From Durusdinium trenchii (lineage: Eukaryota > Sar > Dinophyceae > Suessiales > Symbiodiniaceae): a stretch of 64,000 nt of DNA. The position numbers and the translations under genes were made by a program. Shown here piece by piece: positions 54,439 through 64,000 of the stretch (the first letter of the stretch is position 1; each line of letters starts with the position of its first letter). The notes beneath the pieces were generated by a model. It had not been told where the DNA came from and made no database searches. It was given only the letters and a program-made list of their open reading frames with translations. The DNA lies in the NCBI GenBank assembly GCA_963970005.1, contig CAXAMN010021361.1, forward strand, positions 3,473,533 to 3,537,532, in the 5' to 3' direction.

Positions 54439-54668
54439 CTGCCAGAGAAAGGCCAGGGGCGACCAGCCCAACAAAAACAATAATTTTGTGAACATGAACG
54501 GATGATAAATGCCGATAAATGTAATGAACAGGTTGATGTACAAGCTCGACCTGACCCTACCCTAAGCATAGGAAAGGGAAGCAACGAAGGGAAGCAACGA
54601 AGGTTGGTCTTTTCTTTTCGGTGTTGCCTTTGGGTTCAGGTGTTTGGGCGACAGGGGGGGGTCGTCAC

Positions 54669-54817
54669 CCACGAGTCACGAGTGTATTGCTCTGCTCGGA
54701 CCCAAGCTCTGCCCCTGCGTTGCCAGAAGGACCGTGTCTGGTCAGACCGGTCGGCGCCTGCCCGACCACTTCGAGACCGTCTCGTAGTGGCGATAGGAAC
54801 GACCTGGGCCGTGTGGA
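54669..54817 (-). CDS. Internal exon, unknown protein
   Basis: From CCGCCTCAG|TCC to CGTGG|GTGACG there are 49 codons plus two bases. The peptide reads STRPRSFLSPLRDGLEVVGQ, then APTGLTRHGPSGNAGAELGS. It joins in frame to the exon at 54438 across a Gly codon split 2+1. Confidence 0.65.
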
Positions 54818-55495
54818 CTGAGGCGGACTGTGACAAAAACTGATGAACACGTGAGACCAGGCACGAATGCAACCGAAAGAGACAACAAAAACATGAAGGC
54901 AAAGATCGCAAAGATCGTAACGCCACACACATAGAATTTTGAGCATCTAATCTTGGTCAGGGTTTGGAATGTTGCTTAAATTGTTCGTTTAGAGTGAGCA
55001 TCTCGGGCATGCTCGTTGTTTCAGGCTCTCAATAACGGACGCGAAGATGGCCATCCGGGCCATGCAGGCGGATTCGAACATGGGACGAGAGCCGGGACTG
55101 CCACTTCTGTATGGAACCGGGATGGTTATTGTGAGTCTTAGGTTCTTGAGAGAAGCGCGACGTGTAAGGCCAAGTCTTACACAGGTATGAGTTGTTCACC
55201 CAAAAGTGTTTGAATGTGCTTAACAATCCAACGGAATGACTCTGACAATGTACGTAGTGACGGGCTCTTGAGAGGTAGCATCTGAGCTTTCGTAGAATCA
55301 CGCTCATGCGCTGTAATTACAGCTGTTCCTTTGAATTTTGACAGGGTACCGGTACGGGCAGCGATTTGCCCATAGCATGTATGCTACTTGGTCCAGGTTA
55401 TACCCTGGTCATTCTGCTGAACTGGGTCTTCTGCTTTTGGCCATTGGAGGAGGGTACAGACTTGCCGGACTAGACCAGTCTAGTGACCCCCCCAC

Positions 55496-55618
55496 GTGCT
55501 TGCCCCAAAAAGGAACACGATTCGGCTCAGGTGGCAATGGTTGATAGGCCCTGGCTAATGTCAAATTTTCAATCTGCTGCCATTTTCGTTGAAGCATATA
55601 CCCAGCATACCCCTTGAT
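55496..55618 (-). CDS. Internal exon, unknown protein
   Basis: Exactly 41 codons in phase 0 lie between GCCCTTCTTCCAG|ATC and AAGCAC|GTGGGG. The peptide is IKGYAGYMLQRKWQQIENLT, then LARAYQPLPPEPNRVPFWGK. Confidence 0.55.
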
Positions 55619-56379
55619 CTGGAAGAAGGGCTGGCGCCCTCCAAGCGATCGTGAGTGGTTTGAAACATGCGCACGACTACGCGTACAGTTTTCCAGCCGT
55701 TGGCACAATCATGTTGTTGGAAAGGTGTCCGACGGGTAGAACCAAGTTAAAGTTCTGAGCGCAAAAAGCTTGCATGTAGCACCATATTATTGTGCCCTTT
55801 GACTCTGATTGAACGGCACTCAGTTCGTCGTCCGATTGAACCAAGGCAGCCGGCGCCTACGTCCAAAACATTCTGTTGGTCGAGTCATGGACGACCCAGT
55901 GGACAGTTGAAAAATGAACAGGAACTATAGGCGATAGGGTTGCAAAGATTCAGAACAAAAGGCTTGCGTCTGGTGAAGGACATCAAATGAACTGCAGCTG
56001 GGTAAAAAACCTTTGTAGTGGTGGTGTGAAAAATAATTCAAAGGTGTCTTGGAAGTGAAAATTGTAATTTGGAATATTCACGATTTCAGGACATCTTAGT
56101 GCTTATTTCTCATAGTTTCCAACAACTCGCAATTGATCTTTACCCGGTTGAAATTCTTGAAGAACGTTGCTTCCACTGTCATGTAATTATCGATTAATTA
56201 AACTATATAGTATTATTAATATATTATTAATATTATTATAATATCGCTTGATTGACCCCGATCCATCACTGGAAATCCGTCTAGTCTAATCACACTGGAA
56301 ATCATCTGAAGCTGGTGGTTTACCCTATTTCTAGCTCCAGATCGGTTCTTCACAAGATCCCGAAGGCTATATTCTCTCT

Positions 56380-56543
56380 TGTTTCCCATTGCTGCCCAGA
56401 TTGCTGCCCAGTTTGCTGCCCAGTTGCCATCCCCTGTGAGCAAAGAGTAAATCTCCGCCGGGGGCCTCCCAGGCCACTGCAGCTGCAAGACTCAATGGCC
56501 GACATTTGCGAAGGCGCACCAGGTGCACCAAGTAATCTACATC
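56380..56543 (-). CDS. Possible exon with 12-bp tandem repeat
   Basis: The frame reads VHLVRLRKCRPLSLAAAVAW, then EAPGGDLLFAHRGWQL, and passes into LGSKLGSNLGSNG, a repeat caused by three copies of a CTGGGCAGCAA unit (plus 56385-56430). Bias is good; limits are approximate. Confidence 0.4.
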
Positions 56544-56965
56544 TTCTTCGTTTAGACAAAATATATATGATTGAGTTCTTGGTGCCAAAAAACTTATAAT
56601 TGACATAAGTAGATATAAACAAACGACCGAACTTGCCGTTCTCCAGGTTCTGACATCACAAAAAATAGCCCCGATCCTGTTCCATTCCCTTGGCAATGGG
56701 AATGGCATCAGGCAGAGCCTGGTTGTGGTTTCTTCTTCTCAACAGGGTTGAGTTTGACGGACTTCACCAGTGACATTCTCACCTGGCGGTCTTGAAACTG
56801 ACAGAAGCTCAGTGTGGTATTCATCGTCGAAGTCTTCCAGAATAGACTGGGGTGGGCTTACTGCCCCTCTGTGAGCGCAAGAACTCCCAAAGTTCAGGCG
56901 CAGAACTTCCCACATCAACAGTAGGAAGAGGTTTTTTACTGCAACGCTTCTCTTCAGTGGAGGTC

Positions 56966-57546
56966 ACGGTTGTATTCGGAACTGGGACGGTTGTATTCGA
57001 ACACTTAAACGGTTGTATTCGGAAACTGGTATTCGGAAACTACAGCGTTGGATTCGGAAAGGTTGTATTCGCAAACTAAAACTTGGACGGTTGTATTCGG
57101 AAACTGGTATTCGGAAACTACAGCGTTGGATTCGGAAAGGTTGTATTCGCAAACTAAGCAGTTGTATTAGTATTCGGAAACCTGGACGGTTGTATTCGGA
57201 AACTGGATGGTTTTATTCGGAAACTACAGAACTATAGACTATATTCGGAAACTGGTATTCGGAAAAGCACTATTCACGGGATCATCAACTTTTTACGCAA
57301 CTACCCTCATATGTTTATTGCCCCCGTCCCACCCTACCTCCACAAATTTACAGAATACGAGGAAAATAGTTTCTGAATACCACGAAAACAGTTTCTGACT
57401 ACCACGATAAAGTTTCTGAATACGACAGAGTAGTTTCTGAATACGACGAAAATAGTTTCTGAATACCACGAACATAGTTTATGAATACAACAAAATAGTT
57501 TCTGAAGACTAGTTTCTGAATACAGCACAGTTTCTGAATACGACTT
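56966..57546. repeat. Inverted arrays of a GTATTCGGAAACT motif
   Basis: The left half (56966-57270) has about a dozen copies of GTATTCGGAAACT, including a 78-bp unit repeated at 57010 and 57088. The right half (57349-57546) has about nine copies of AGTTTCTGAATAC, its reverse complement with one G-to-A change. The central spacer of about 80 bp is unrelated. There is no coding support. Confidence 0.9.
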
Positions 57547-57784
57547 TGTCCCTTTAGTGAATGGTTGCCTTCTCTTCAGTTCCTGCTTCAGAAGGGAATT
57601 GAAGAAGGATGAAGAAGGTGCCTGCGTGGCCTCAACACTCAAGACACAAAAATGATATCACGAGGTCGATCGGAACTAATTGCTCCTTGAGTATTGAGTA
57701 TTGAGGTTCTGGCGCAAATCTTCTCTCCCCGTGACATGCTTGATGCCCGAACACATGAACACCCCTCCACCTTGTGACTCTCAC

Positions 57785-57950
57785 ATTCCACCACCAAGCC
57801 TTTGTGGGGCTAGTGCCTGCTTTCCAACAGTTGAGCTCCATGAGACAGCCATCCACTACAAGCTCAATGTACCAGTGTCTCTGTTGACAAATTGAGCAGG
57901 TTTGCAACACCAAGTCATGAAACTTTCTGTTGTGGGCATCATTCCACCGG
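57785..57950 (-). CDS. Internal exon, Cys/Trp-rich unknown protein
   Basis: The acceptor TTGGTTCAGTTTAG|C and the donor TGGAAT|GTGAGA enclose one base plus 55 codons. The peptide is RWNDAHNRKFHDLVLQTCSI, then RHWYIELVVDGCLMELNCWK. The family is unknown. Confidence 0.6.
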
Positions 57951-57979
57951 CTAAACTGAACCAATTAAATACTACAGCG

Positions 57980-58680
57980 AATGAGCAATAACGCTTTCCT
58001 CTTTCCTTTCTACTGTTACTATTGGGAATTAGAACACTAACTTTTGTCTCAATAATATGAAACATAATGAATGCTAACCAAAGGAAACTCGAGTGGTTGA
58101 ATTGAACATTGACCAAAATATCACCGCTAATACTCACCTAACAACTGGTATATAGCTTGATCATGAGCACATCGGTAATCATGAAGAAAGTTAATAAATA
58201 TACAGTATATTATATATAGTATTATATAATCATCTGTCGTCCTCAGACTTTTCATCAGCTTTGACCCATACGCTCTGTTCGTCTGTCGGCCATCTGCGCA
58301 TCGGCTCTTCTTCAGGGCCTCTCATGCGATGAGAGCTCCTCGAAGAGGTCTTCCGCCTCCTGCTTTGGCATCGAGGAAGGGCCGGTGTCGCCGTTGTGGC
58401 TACTCATGGGAACTCCTTGTCCTCCCAGCCAGTACAGGTGCCAACGGATGAAAGCAGGTCAACCTGACCTTGCCCTTTTTTTCTGGGTCTGTCCCATATC
58501 TATTGTGGGTGAAACATGGTGAAACTAATTTGGGATCTGCGATCTTGCGATCTTGACATGAGCCTTTCAAGGGGCTGACCTTTTTCTAGAATCTCAAAGT
58601 ACAATACATGTGGACTTAAGTGGATCTGCTTTTCAACCGATCCAGTTAGGCTTAACCACTAGATCAACCTTCGCCGGCCG
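57980..58680. other. No gene seen
   Basis: This is mostly AT-rich sequence with a TA tract near 58198-58225. No supportable exon was found. Confidence 0.35.
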
Positions 58681-58687
58681 GTAAATT

Positions 58688-58831
58688 GTGAATGCCTACG
58701 AGGAAAGAAGGGTCCCCGTCTACACCCCAATGAGCATCTCAAACATTGAAGAGAAAACTGGGAGGATGTGCCATTTATGCCGTCTACCTCTTTTGGGCTA
58801 TCTTGGGATTGATGCACTTATCCTCTGTCAT
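58688..58831 (+). CDS. Possible plus-strand exon
   Basis: The frame reads NAYEERRVPVYTPMSISNIE, then GRMCHLCRLPLLGYLGIDAL, and ends at a good TGTCAT|GTGAGG donor. The minus strand is stop-rich here. It carries one CxxC pair. It is the only coding candidate on the plus strand that I keep, at low confidence because no clear acceptor is visible. Confidence 0.35.
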
Positions 58832-59244
58832 GTGAGGCCGCTCCCTAGTGCTGATCAACATTTTGTACACTTTGCCCACTGTATTGTACCCAATTCGTTG
58901 TCCACAACAGAAGTACGAGCAGCCAACCAGCTGCAGCAGTCACCAGTCCAGTACGAGTATTATCACCCAGAAGCCAGAAACCCTTCTGATTTCAGTTCTA
59001 GAGATGTTGTGACTGCAAAATCTTACCAAAATTTGTAAGGTAGGGACAGTGGGGTGATTTTCTGAGGTGAATAATGCTTCTGCCAGTACACCTATATACT
59101 GTACTATATAATTATACACTGTTGTTTTTGCGCTTTCTTGGCCTTTTATGATGCCTTTCTTGCCTCTCTGGGTGTTTCTTGGAGACAGGCTGTTTCGTTG
59201 TAGCGAGCAACTCGCAACAAACCAAACTTCCCCAAGATGACTTC

Positions 59245-59628
59245 TCATGTTTGCTCGAGTTTCTCGTGTTGTGTTTGCTTGTTTGCTGTCTTCACTATAT
59301 GTTCATCACAGCTGTATGACTCATGACTCAGTGAGCTTTGCGATGTCTCAGTCTCCTTCACCTCCACTGCCCGTTCCACCCGTTCCACCTGGATGAGGTC
59401 TTGTTGGGCATAGCTGGAGATCATGAGCTTGTAAGTTTCCACCTGGGAAGAGACGTGGAGCGAGAACTGGCCCCTCTCGGAGAACTGGCCACCGCCGGCG
59501 GAACAATCGAAGTGAAAAAGGTCCCTTGAAGATCCTTGAAGCCCTTGGAGGACAATGTTTCTTGATACAAACAGGTGGTGTACTCCACTTCCATGGAACG
59601 TGACTTGGAGTGTGTAATATCTGGTCAT
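59245..59628 (-). CDS. Probable exon, possibly terminal, unknown protein
   Basis: A 127-codon frame with strong bias in its first two thirds reads YTLQVTFHGSGVHHLFVSRN, then GQFSLHVSSQVETYKLMISS and DLIQVERVERAVEVKETETS, ending at TGA. Beta strands give way to a charged helix. A GTGAAGG donor inside the helix may end the exon earlier. The family is unknown. Confidence 0.5.
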   Translation of the reverse strand: MTRYYTLQVTFHGSGVHHLFVSRNIVLQGLQGSSRDLFHFDCSAGGGQFSERGQFSLHVSSQVETYKLMISSYAQQDLIQVERVERAVEVKETETSQSSLSHESYSCDEHIVKTANKQTQHEKLEQT

Positions 59629-59639
59629 GACCCCTTCGG

Positions 59640-60340
59640 CAGATGGGGTTCTGGGGGCCCCCCTGAATTAAATAAAGAACATACTTGATTGTACCATATT
59701 GTACCATATGAGCTTTTTTGGAGAAGTAAAGAATTGAGCCAGACTCTAGACTCTAGGCCTCGATCCATTTTCAAAAGATTCTGCTTGGGGGGCCCCCACT
59801 GGCCGAGTACTGGCAAACCGCTGGAGGCGAGCCGTGCCCTTGCCCCCGGCCCTATCCCCGGCAAAACCTTAAATTAACCCACCCCTCCTCCAAAGGCCGA
59901 CCCCCCCGAATCATTCATCGTTTCCGGCGTGTGGATTGGGAGGATGGCGGGAGGTGGACACCCTACCCACAAATGGCTTGGTCCACTGACTGCATGACTT
60001 CAGACATCTATGAAAAAACATGAGAAAATCAAACTGAACATCTGCGGAAAAAGGACATCCACGTGTTCCGAGGTCATGGCCACGTGTTCTGAGGTCATGT
60101 GGACTCAGTGCTTCATTTCTCTGAGTCCGTCTTCACATCCAATTTCTCCATCTTCACATGTGCTGTCTCCCTTCTGAAAAGAGGAGCTTGATACAGTTTG
60201 ATCCCATTGAAAAACGCTTATACATGTTTACAATCTTTTACCACTCAGCCACCTAGCTTCACAATCTTAACAGTGGCATGACGAGCGGGGCGAATCTAGA
60301 TTGACCCGCTTCGCCGCCAGCTGCATCGAAAATCATCAAA
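59640..60340. other. No confident gene
   Basis: Two GGGGGGCCCCC-type blocks at 59654 and 59790 flank a 130-bp AT-richer stretch, a possible small element. No exon is supported. Confidence 0.35.
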
Positions 60341-60346
60341 CCACAC

Positions 60347-60433
60347 CGTCCATCCGGAGAACTTCCGCTTCAGACGCCGAGCTGCATCGAGTGCCAGGCC
60401 CAAGCGTTTGGCGATCGCCATCCACTCCACGGC
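60347..60433 (-). CDS. Short internal exon, helical unknown protein
   Basis: Exactly 29 codons in phase 0 lie between TCCATCCCAG|GCC and TGGACG|GTGTGG. The peptide AVEWMAIAKRLGLALDAARR continues LKRKFSGWT and is strongly helical. Bias is excellent. The frame stays open to a TAG at 60296, so it might be terminal. Confidence 0.55.
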
Positions 60434-61129
60434 CTGGGATGGACATTCAGCGCCTGGGGCTGAACCCAAAGGTGGAGGGATGAACACAGTTGAACCCACA
60501 CACATGCAATACACAAATAAAACACATACAAAAGCACTTACAAAACACATCAAGACAGTGGCTCTTTGTTTGACATCCTCTGATATTGCGTTTTGGATGC
60601 TTTGGATGTTTGTTTGTTGCAAGAGGGTAAAACGCAAAACCAAGGGTGGACCTGCAACTTTGTTCGGTGAGGTTCTTCCATCACTTGGATGCCTCACATG
60701 TCCAGAGGAAAGAAGCCCAATTGCAAACCTCACAGAATTTGGTCTAAGGGAACATCTACAGGAAAGCCATGCTTTTTTGGGGGGTGAACACAAGGGTTTC
60801 CTGCACATTTTCCTTAAACCAATTCATTGAACAACTCACAACAAAGACCTCTGTAGTCAGTATGGCCAGCAGAATCGGCTCGGCATAAACCGTCTTTCTC
60901 CGGTCCAAAGCTGCTGATTTTTGATAAATTTCATGTGCCACCGGCGTCTCTGGCCTTCTCCGGACGATAAGGAGAAGAGCTTAGATGACCATGTACTTAG
61001 TCACAGTGCTTGGTGTATCTAGTTGCTTCACTGGGTCACCCGAAAGCCGAAAACCACATGAAACATCATGAAACCACCACCTTTCGCCGCCGCCGACCGT
61101 TCTCCCCAAAGGGGAAATCCACGTCGGAC

Positions 61130-61204
61130 GTCCCCACGTCCTCCGGACGGGTAGGCCTTGTCGATGTTCTCTTGCTCGGCATAGGCGCCAATGATTTCAT
61201 TGAC
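61130..61204 (-). CDS. Possible pentatricopeptide-repeat-like exon
   Basis: A strong acceptor (TTCGCGGCTTCAG|GTC) opens 25 codons in phase 0 to GGGGAC|GTCCGA. The peptide VNEIIGAYAEQENIDKAYPS resembles a PPR repeat (y..iI.aya.qg.idkA). A second frame reads PEDVGTSDVDFPFGENGR and cannot be excluded. Confidence 0.4.
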
Positions 61205-61370
61205 CTGAAGCCGCGAATTGGCCATCGGCGGGGTGAAGGAGACGGGAACGAATGCAGATTGAGATCTTCTTGGGTTCAAGATGGGTTCAAGGAGGAGGTG
61301 GCTTCTCTGAGCTGCAAGAATTTCGGTGAATACTGGGCTTACCTGTCTTCTTCAGAAAGGTTTCAAAACA

Positions 61371-61466
61371 GCAAACTAATATAGAACCAGAGAATTGTCC
61401 GGTGGATGACCATTTTCCTCTACAACCCTGTGGTTTTGGGGTTCCATCTTAATCTGCAGGCGAGTA
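61371..61466 (+). repeat. Dispersed repeat, copy 2
   Basis: This is the partner of 9987-10084, about 88 percent identical by eye and in the same orientation. It ends where a long TA tract (61467-61545) begins. Confidence 0.75.
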
Positions 61467-61545
61467 TAATATGTATATATAATGTGTATATATATAGTAT
61501 AATATATAATATATAATATAATATAATATATATATAAATATTAAA
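61467..61545. repeat. TA-rich microsatellite
   Basis: TATATAATGTGTATATATAT passes into ATAATATATAAT units for nearly 80 bp. Confidence 0.9.
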
Positions 61546-61860
61546 AAACACACACTGCAGATTGAATTGACTCAACTGACATCAATTGACTGTCATATCT
61601 ATTTATAATAGAATATAAACTGCATAAGAACATGCGCGGATAACAATATGCGCACCACGAGAATCCCTCAGTTTTCTTTGTACATTGATGAGTATTGACG
61701 ATCCAAAAATAAAAGTGTTAACAAACTACCAACTACAGGGTGGATCCAAAAACCACAGATGTAGCTGACATGACTACAACACCTCTGGCGGTACTTCTAG
61801 CGGACGTCTCTACGAATGCCCCATGCCTCCTTAGTTCGGCCTCAAGGTCGACGAAGCGAC

Positions 61861-62013
61861 TCCTCAAACGGCTGCTGAGTGCGGCCCGGCCCGCGTTGCT
61901 CCCGCAGCGGCGCGTCGCTCTGGATCCAAGGTACACAGGCCATGTTGGGCTGGAGCTTCATCTGCATCAGCCGTTCGAACCAGGTTTCCAGCTTCACCTC
62001 GCTCGAGGTGAAG
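61861..62013 (-). CDS. Pentatricopeptide-repeat-like exon containing a perfect palindrome
   Basis: After GACTGAACACAG|C the exon holds 50 codons plus two bases. The peptide FTSSEVKLETWFERLMQMKL continues QPNMACVPWIQSD. The pattern AE.WFerM....l.PN matches the second helix and turn of PPR repeats. Bias is very strong. A further coding-like frame (SRFVDLEAELRRHGAFVETS) overlaps its 3' end and may be an alternative exon using the CAGCAG acceptor near 61878. Confidence 0.5.
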
Positions 62014-62481
62014 CTGTGTTCAGTCGAAGAGGGTCGGCGGTCTGTTTGTCCTGTTCTTTTGGTCGGAGGATCCGGGTGGACCAACGAAAAGGACTTGGGA
62101 GGTATCAATACGCTACAAAACCAGTGAGTGTTGCTCTGCCCATCCTAAACCCCAGATCCCAGTTTTAGTCTTTGGAACCACTGGTTACCAGCGAACTAGT
62201 AACTGGATCCCTAAAAACCAGGAAGCTTTATGTCAGATCTTTTGGTCCGTGGAGTCTGAGTCTTCTTCAAGACCGCGCGCAAGATCTTCTGCTGCGTACC
62301 CAGCGTGTGAAGCTTCGACGGTGACAGGAATTCTTTGGAACCCGAAAGTTTATGAAGCCCATGTCGATGAGGTCAACAAACCCTAGGGTGGCACCTCCTT
62401 TGCAGGGTTTGAAGGGAACTAAAGTATCATCGCCCGATGCACCCGTTGCACCAATGCCTATACCTTTCCCAGATTTACAAA

Positions 62482-63072
62482 TCAGGAGAGCTGTGTATCC
62501 ACAAGCTCCCTTTGCCTGTGGATTTTCAGCCTTCCCAGGTTATCTATGTCCCAGGTATGCTTCTTCTCTGCAGCACCTTCAGTAGCTTTTGTGATATATC
62601 GATTGTGATCACTTCGGTGCTGGAGAAGGTGAACCACCCTTTTTGGAACCTCTCCAATTTGACGACCATGTCTACATGAAGCAGTCGGAAATGATGTCGT
62701 TTGTCTTGTTTCTGTCATGGATGTGGAGTGGAACGCCAGCAGCGGTGGTGAGTCCATCGCTGACCACGCTGTAGTCTGATTGAATGGCAACGCGGTGATC
62801 GTGGAGCTCATGTCCCCACTTTGATATTTTCGATGAACCTTGATGCACACGGATCTGAATTGTTCAACAAAGAAATTGCTGTGGTTGATTTCACACAGCT
62901 CTCCTGGCAGGTGACTGGCCAGCAGCAAAACAAGATCTTCGTAATAATGCTTTGGGAGCGCACTCACTATGAGGAACAAGGCCACACAGCCTAGTCTGAA
63001 GCCACTCAAAGAACCATGCTGTTGGTTCGAAGGCAGGCAAGCTGGACCCTGGTATTGAAACGGGTCCTTCAA
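62482..63072 (-). CDS. Long open frame of uncertain status
   Basis: A 196-codon frame reads GFRLGCVALFLIVSALPKHY, then EDLVLLLASHLPGELCEIN and EQFRSVCIKVHRKYQSGDM. Codon bias is only moderate and another frame competes near its start. Its length is notable in this window. No domain was recognised, and it probably contains one or more exons. Confidence 0.35.
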   Translation of the reverse strand: MKDPFQYQGPACLPSNQQHGSLSGFRLGCVALFLIVSALPKHYYEDLVLLLASHLPGELCEINHSNFFVEQFRSVCIKVHRKYQSGDMSSTITALPFNQTTAWSAMDSPPLLAFHSTSMTETRQTTSFPTASCRHGRQIGEVPKRVVHLLQHRSDHNRYITKATEGAAEKKHTWDIDNLGRLKIHRQRELVDTQLS

Positions 63073-63152
63073 AGCATGCCTTGCAGCATCTCGTCAATGA
63101 CGTAGAATGTGCCGCAATTCAATGCGCTCGGTGTTCCTTTGGCAGGCCCTAC

Positions 63153-63242
63153 CCGACAGGCCGCCGGGTTCCTCGCGTTCCTCGCTCGATCGGGTGGGAT
63201 CTTGGTTCCTCCATCGTCGATCCGGATAGCCTCTTGCCGAAC
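63153..63242 (-). CDS. Internal exon, unknown protein
   Basis: Near-ideal signals (CCCCTTCCTCCAG|GTT and TGTCGG|GTAGGG) enclose exactly 30 codons in phase 0. The peptide VRQEAIRIDDGGTKIPPDRA continues RNARNPAACR. Confidence 0.65.
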
Positions 63243-63249
63243 CTGGAGG

Positions 63250-64000
63250 AAGGGGATGGTAGAGCGTGATTGGGATTCACCCCAAAATTCTGTGAAACCT
63301 CAGAACTTGCATTTGGAGAATCCACAGTGCAGGTGGCAAGGGTGCTCCATCACCTTTCCTAGATAGAACTTGTGAAACCAAACGGCCTCCATCAGAAGTC
63401 TATGGAAAAGAATGGAAAAGAAACACAATTTAGTTAAGTGAATCAACATTTGAGTTGATGTGTCTTTTCCATAGCCACCTGTCCATGACCCAATCATCAA
63501 CACGCCAACTGTGATTTAGTAGGAACCCTGCAAAACAAACACAAGCAACACAGCAGGTTGACTCTGTGCGCCCGAACGCAGATTCCCCAAACACCTGTCC
63601 TAACTGCGTGCCCGAGAGACGGTGTCTTGGGCCTTCCGCAAGGATCGCAGTAAAAACCTGAACGGTGAAGTAGGCAAACAGCATCCTCCCATCAGGAGTC
63701 TATCATGGATCCAACTTTTAAGTTTCAAGATGTTTAAAGGAGTGCAAACAAAAGTCACTACTATACTGAAACTACATTATGATACACCAGATTCTGCAGA
63801 AACCTTGATAAATCTCAGTGAAACTCTGGTGTCGTTTCCAGGCTACAGATGAGACTAGACTGGACCTAACACTGACGCTACGGTTGATGCTCCGTGGTTG
63901 ACCAGGTTGGAACCAACCAAATTCCTTGGTAAAGTCTTCCACCCTGGACAGCGTCTCAGCCTCTTGATGACCGACGATCCTGCAGGGTATCTACCATCTG
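63250..64000. other. No confident gene
   Basis: A minus frame AILAEGPRHRLSGTQLGQ at about 63595-63650 ends at a GGACAG|GTGTTT donor and may be an exon. Nothing else is supported to the window end. Confidence 0.3.

Noticed and set aside
55060-55100. B-box-like TGTTCGAATCC on the minus strand
   Set aside because: No A box at the expected distance. The interval reads better as a possible coding stretch.

Overview
The window looks like nuclear DNA of a dinoflagellate, most likely in or near the Symbiodiniaceae. There are no long open genes. Instead there are many short exons (35 to about 310 bp) rich in G or C at third codon positions, scattered through long non-coding stretches. One splice donor in a well-supported gene is GC rather than GT. 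A fossil of the copia-type retroelement found in these genomes sits at the left edge. Minisatellites and trinucleotide arrays are frequent. This assignment is inference; no rRNA, tRNA or spliced-leader gene was seen to confirm it.

Nearly every stretch with coding character lies on the minus strand, so the window reads as a unidirectional series of intron-rich genes running from right to left. Exon limits were placed by reading splice signals and codon bias by eye. In many cases the exon length fits a whole number of codons and adjacent phases agree. The only gene with a chain of recognised catalytic motifs is a metallophosphoesterase of the MPPED/calcineurin-like type. It has exons at about 50.0, 48.9, 47.4, 45.3 and 43.5 kb carrying, in order, DTHG, GDxxxxSGD, GNHE, GSPW and FGHVHD. 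Its fourth exon contains an exact 22-base match to the Illumina P5 adapter followed by six A residues, so the assembly is artefactual there.

Layout, left to right. 0-1.5 kb: gag part of a broken copia-type element. 2.8-14.6 kb: a dense run of minus-strand exons of unrecognised function, ending with an EF-hand-like exon. 15-17.5 kb: more minus exons, one resembling the end of a cyclic-nucleotide-binding domain. 18-21.1 kb: GTT, AAC and AGT arrays with a 10-N gap, flanked by clusters of a 35-bp minisatellite. 21.6-35.5 kb: another minus exon series whose right end is a possible N-terminus with a signal peptide. 36.6-37.6 kb: AT-rich duplicated repeats. 37.6-41.3 kb: further minus exons. 43.4-50.0 kb: the metallophosphoesterase gene, with a WD40/EML-like exon inside its span. 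51-63 kb: minus exons including three with pentatricopeptide-repeat character and a phase-consistent chain at 54.1-54.8 kb. An inverted array of a GTATTCGGAAACT motif lies at 57 kb.

I could not join most exons into complete proteins, so gene boundaries between 2.8 and 41 kb are unknown. Protein functions are given only where motifs are visible.
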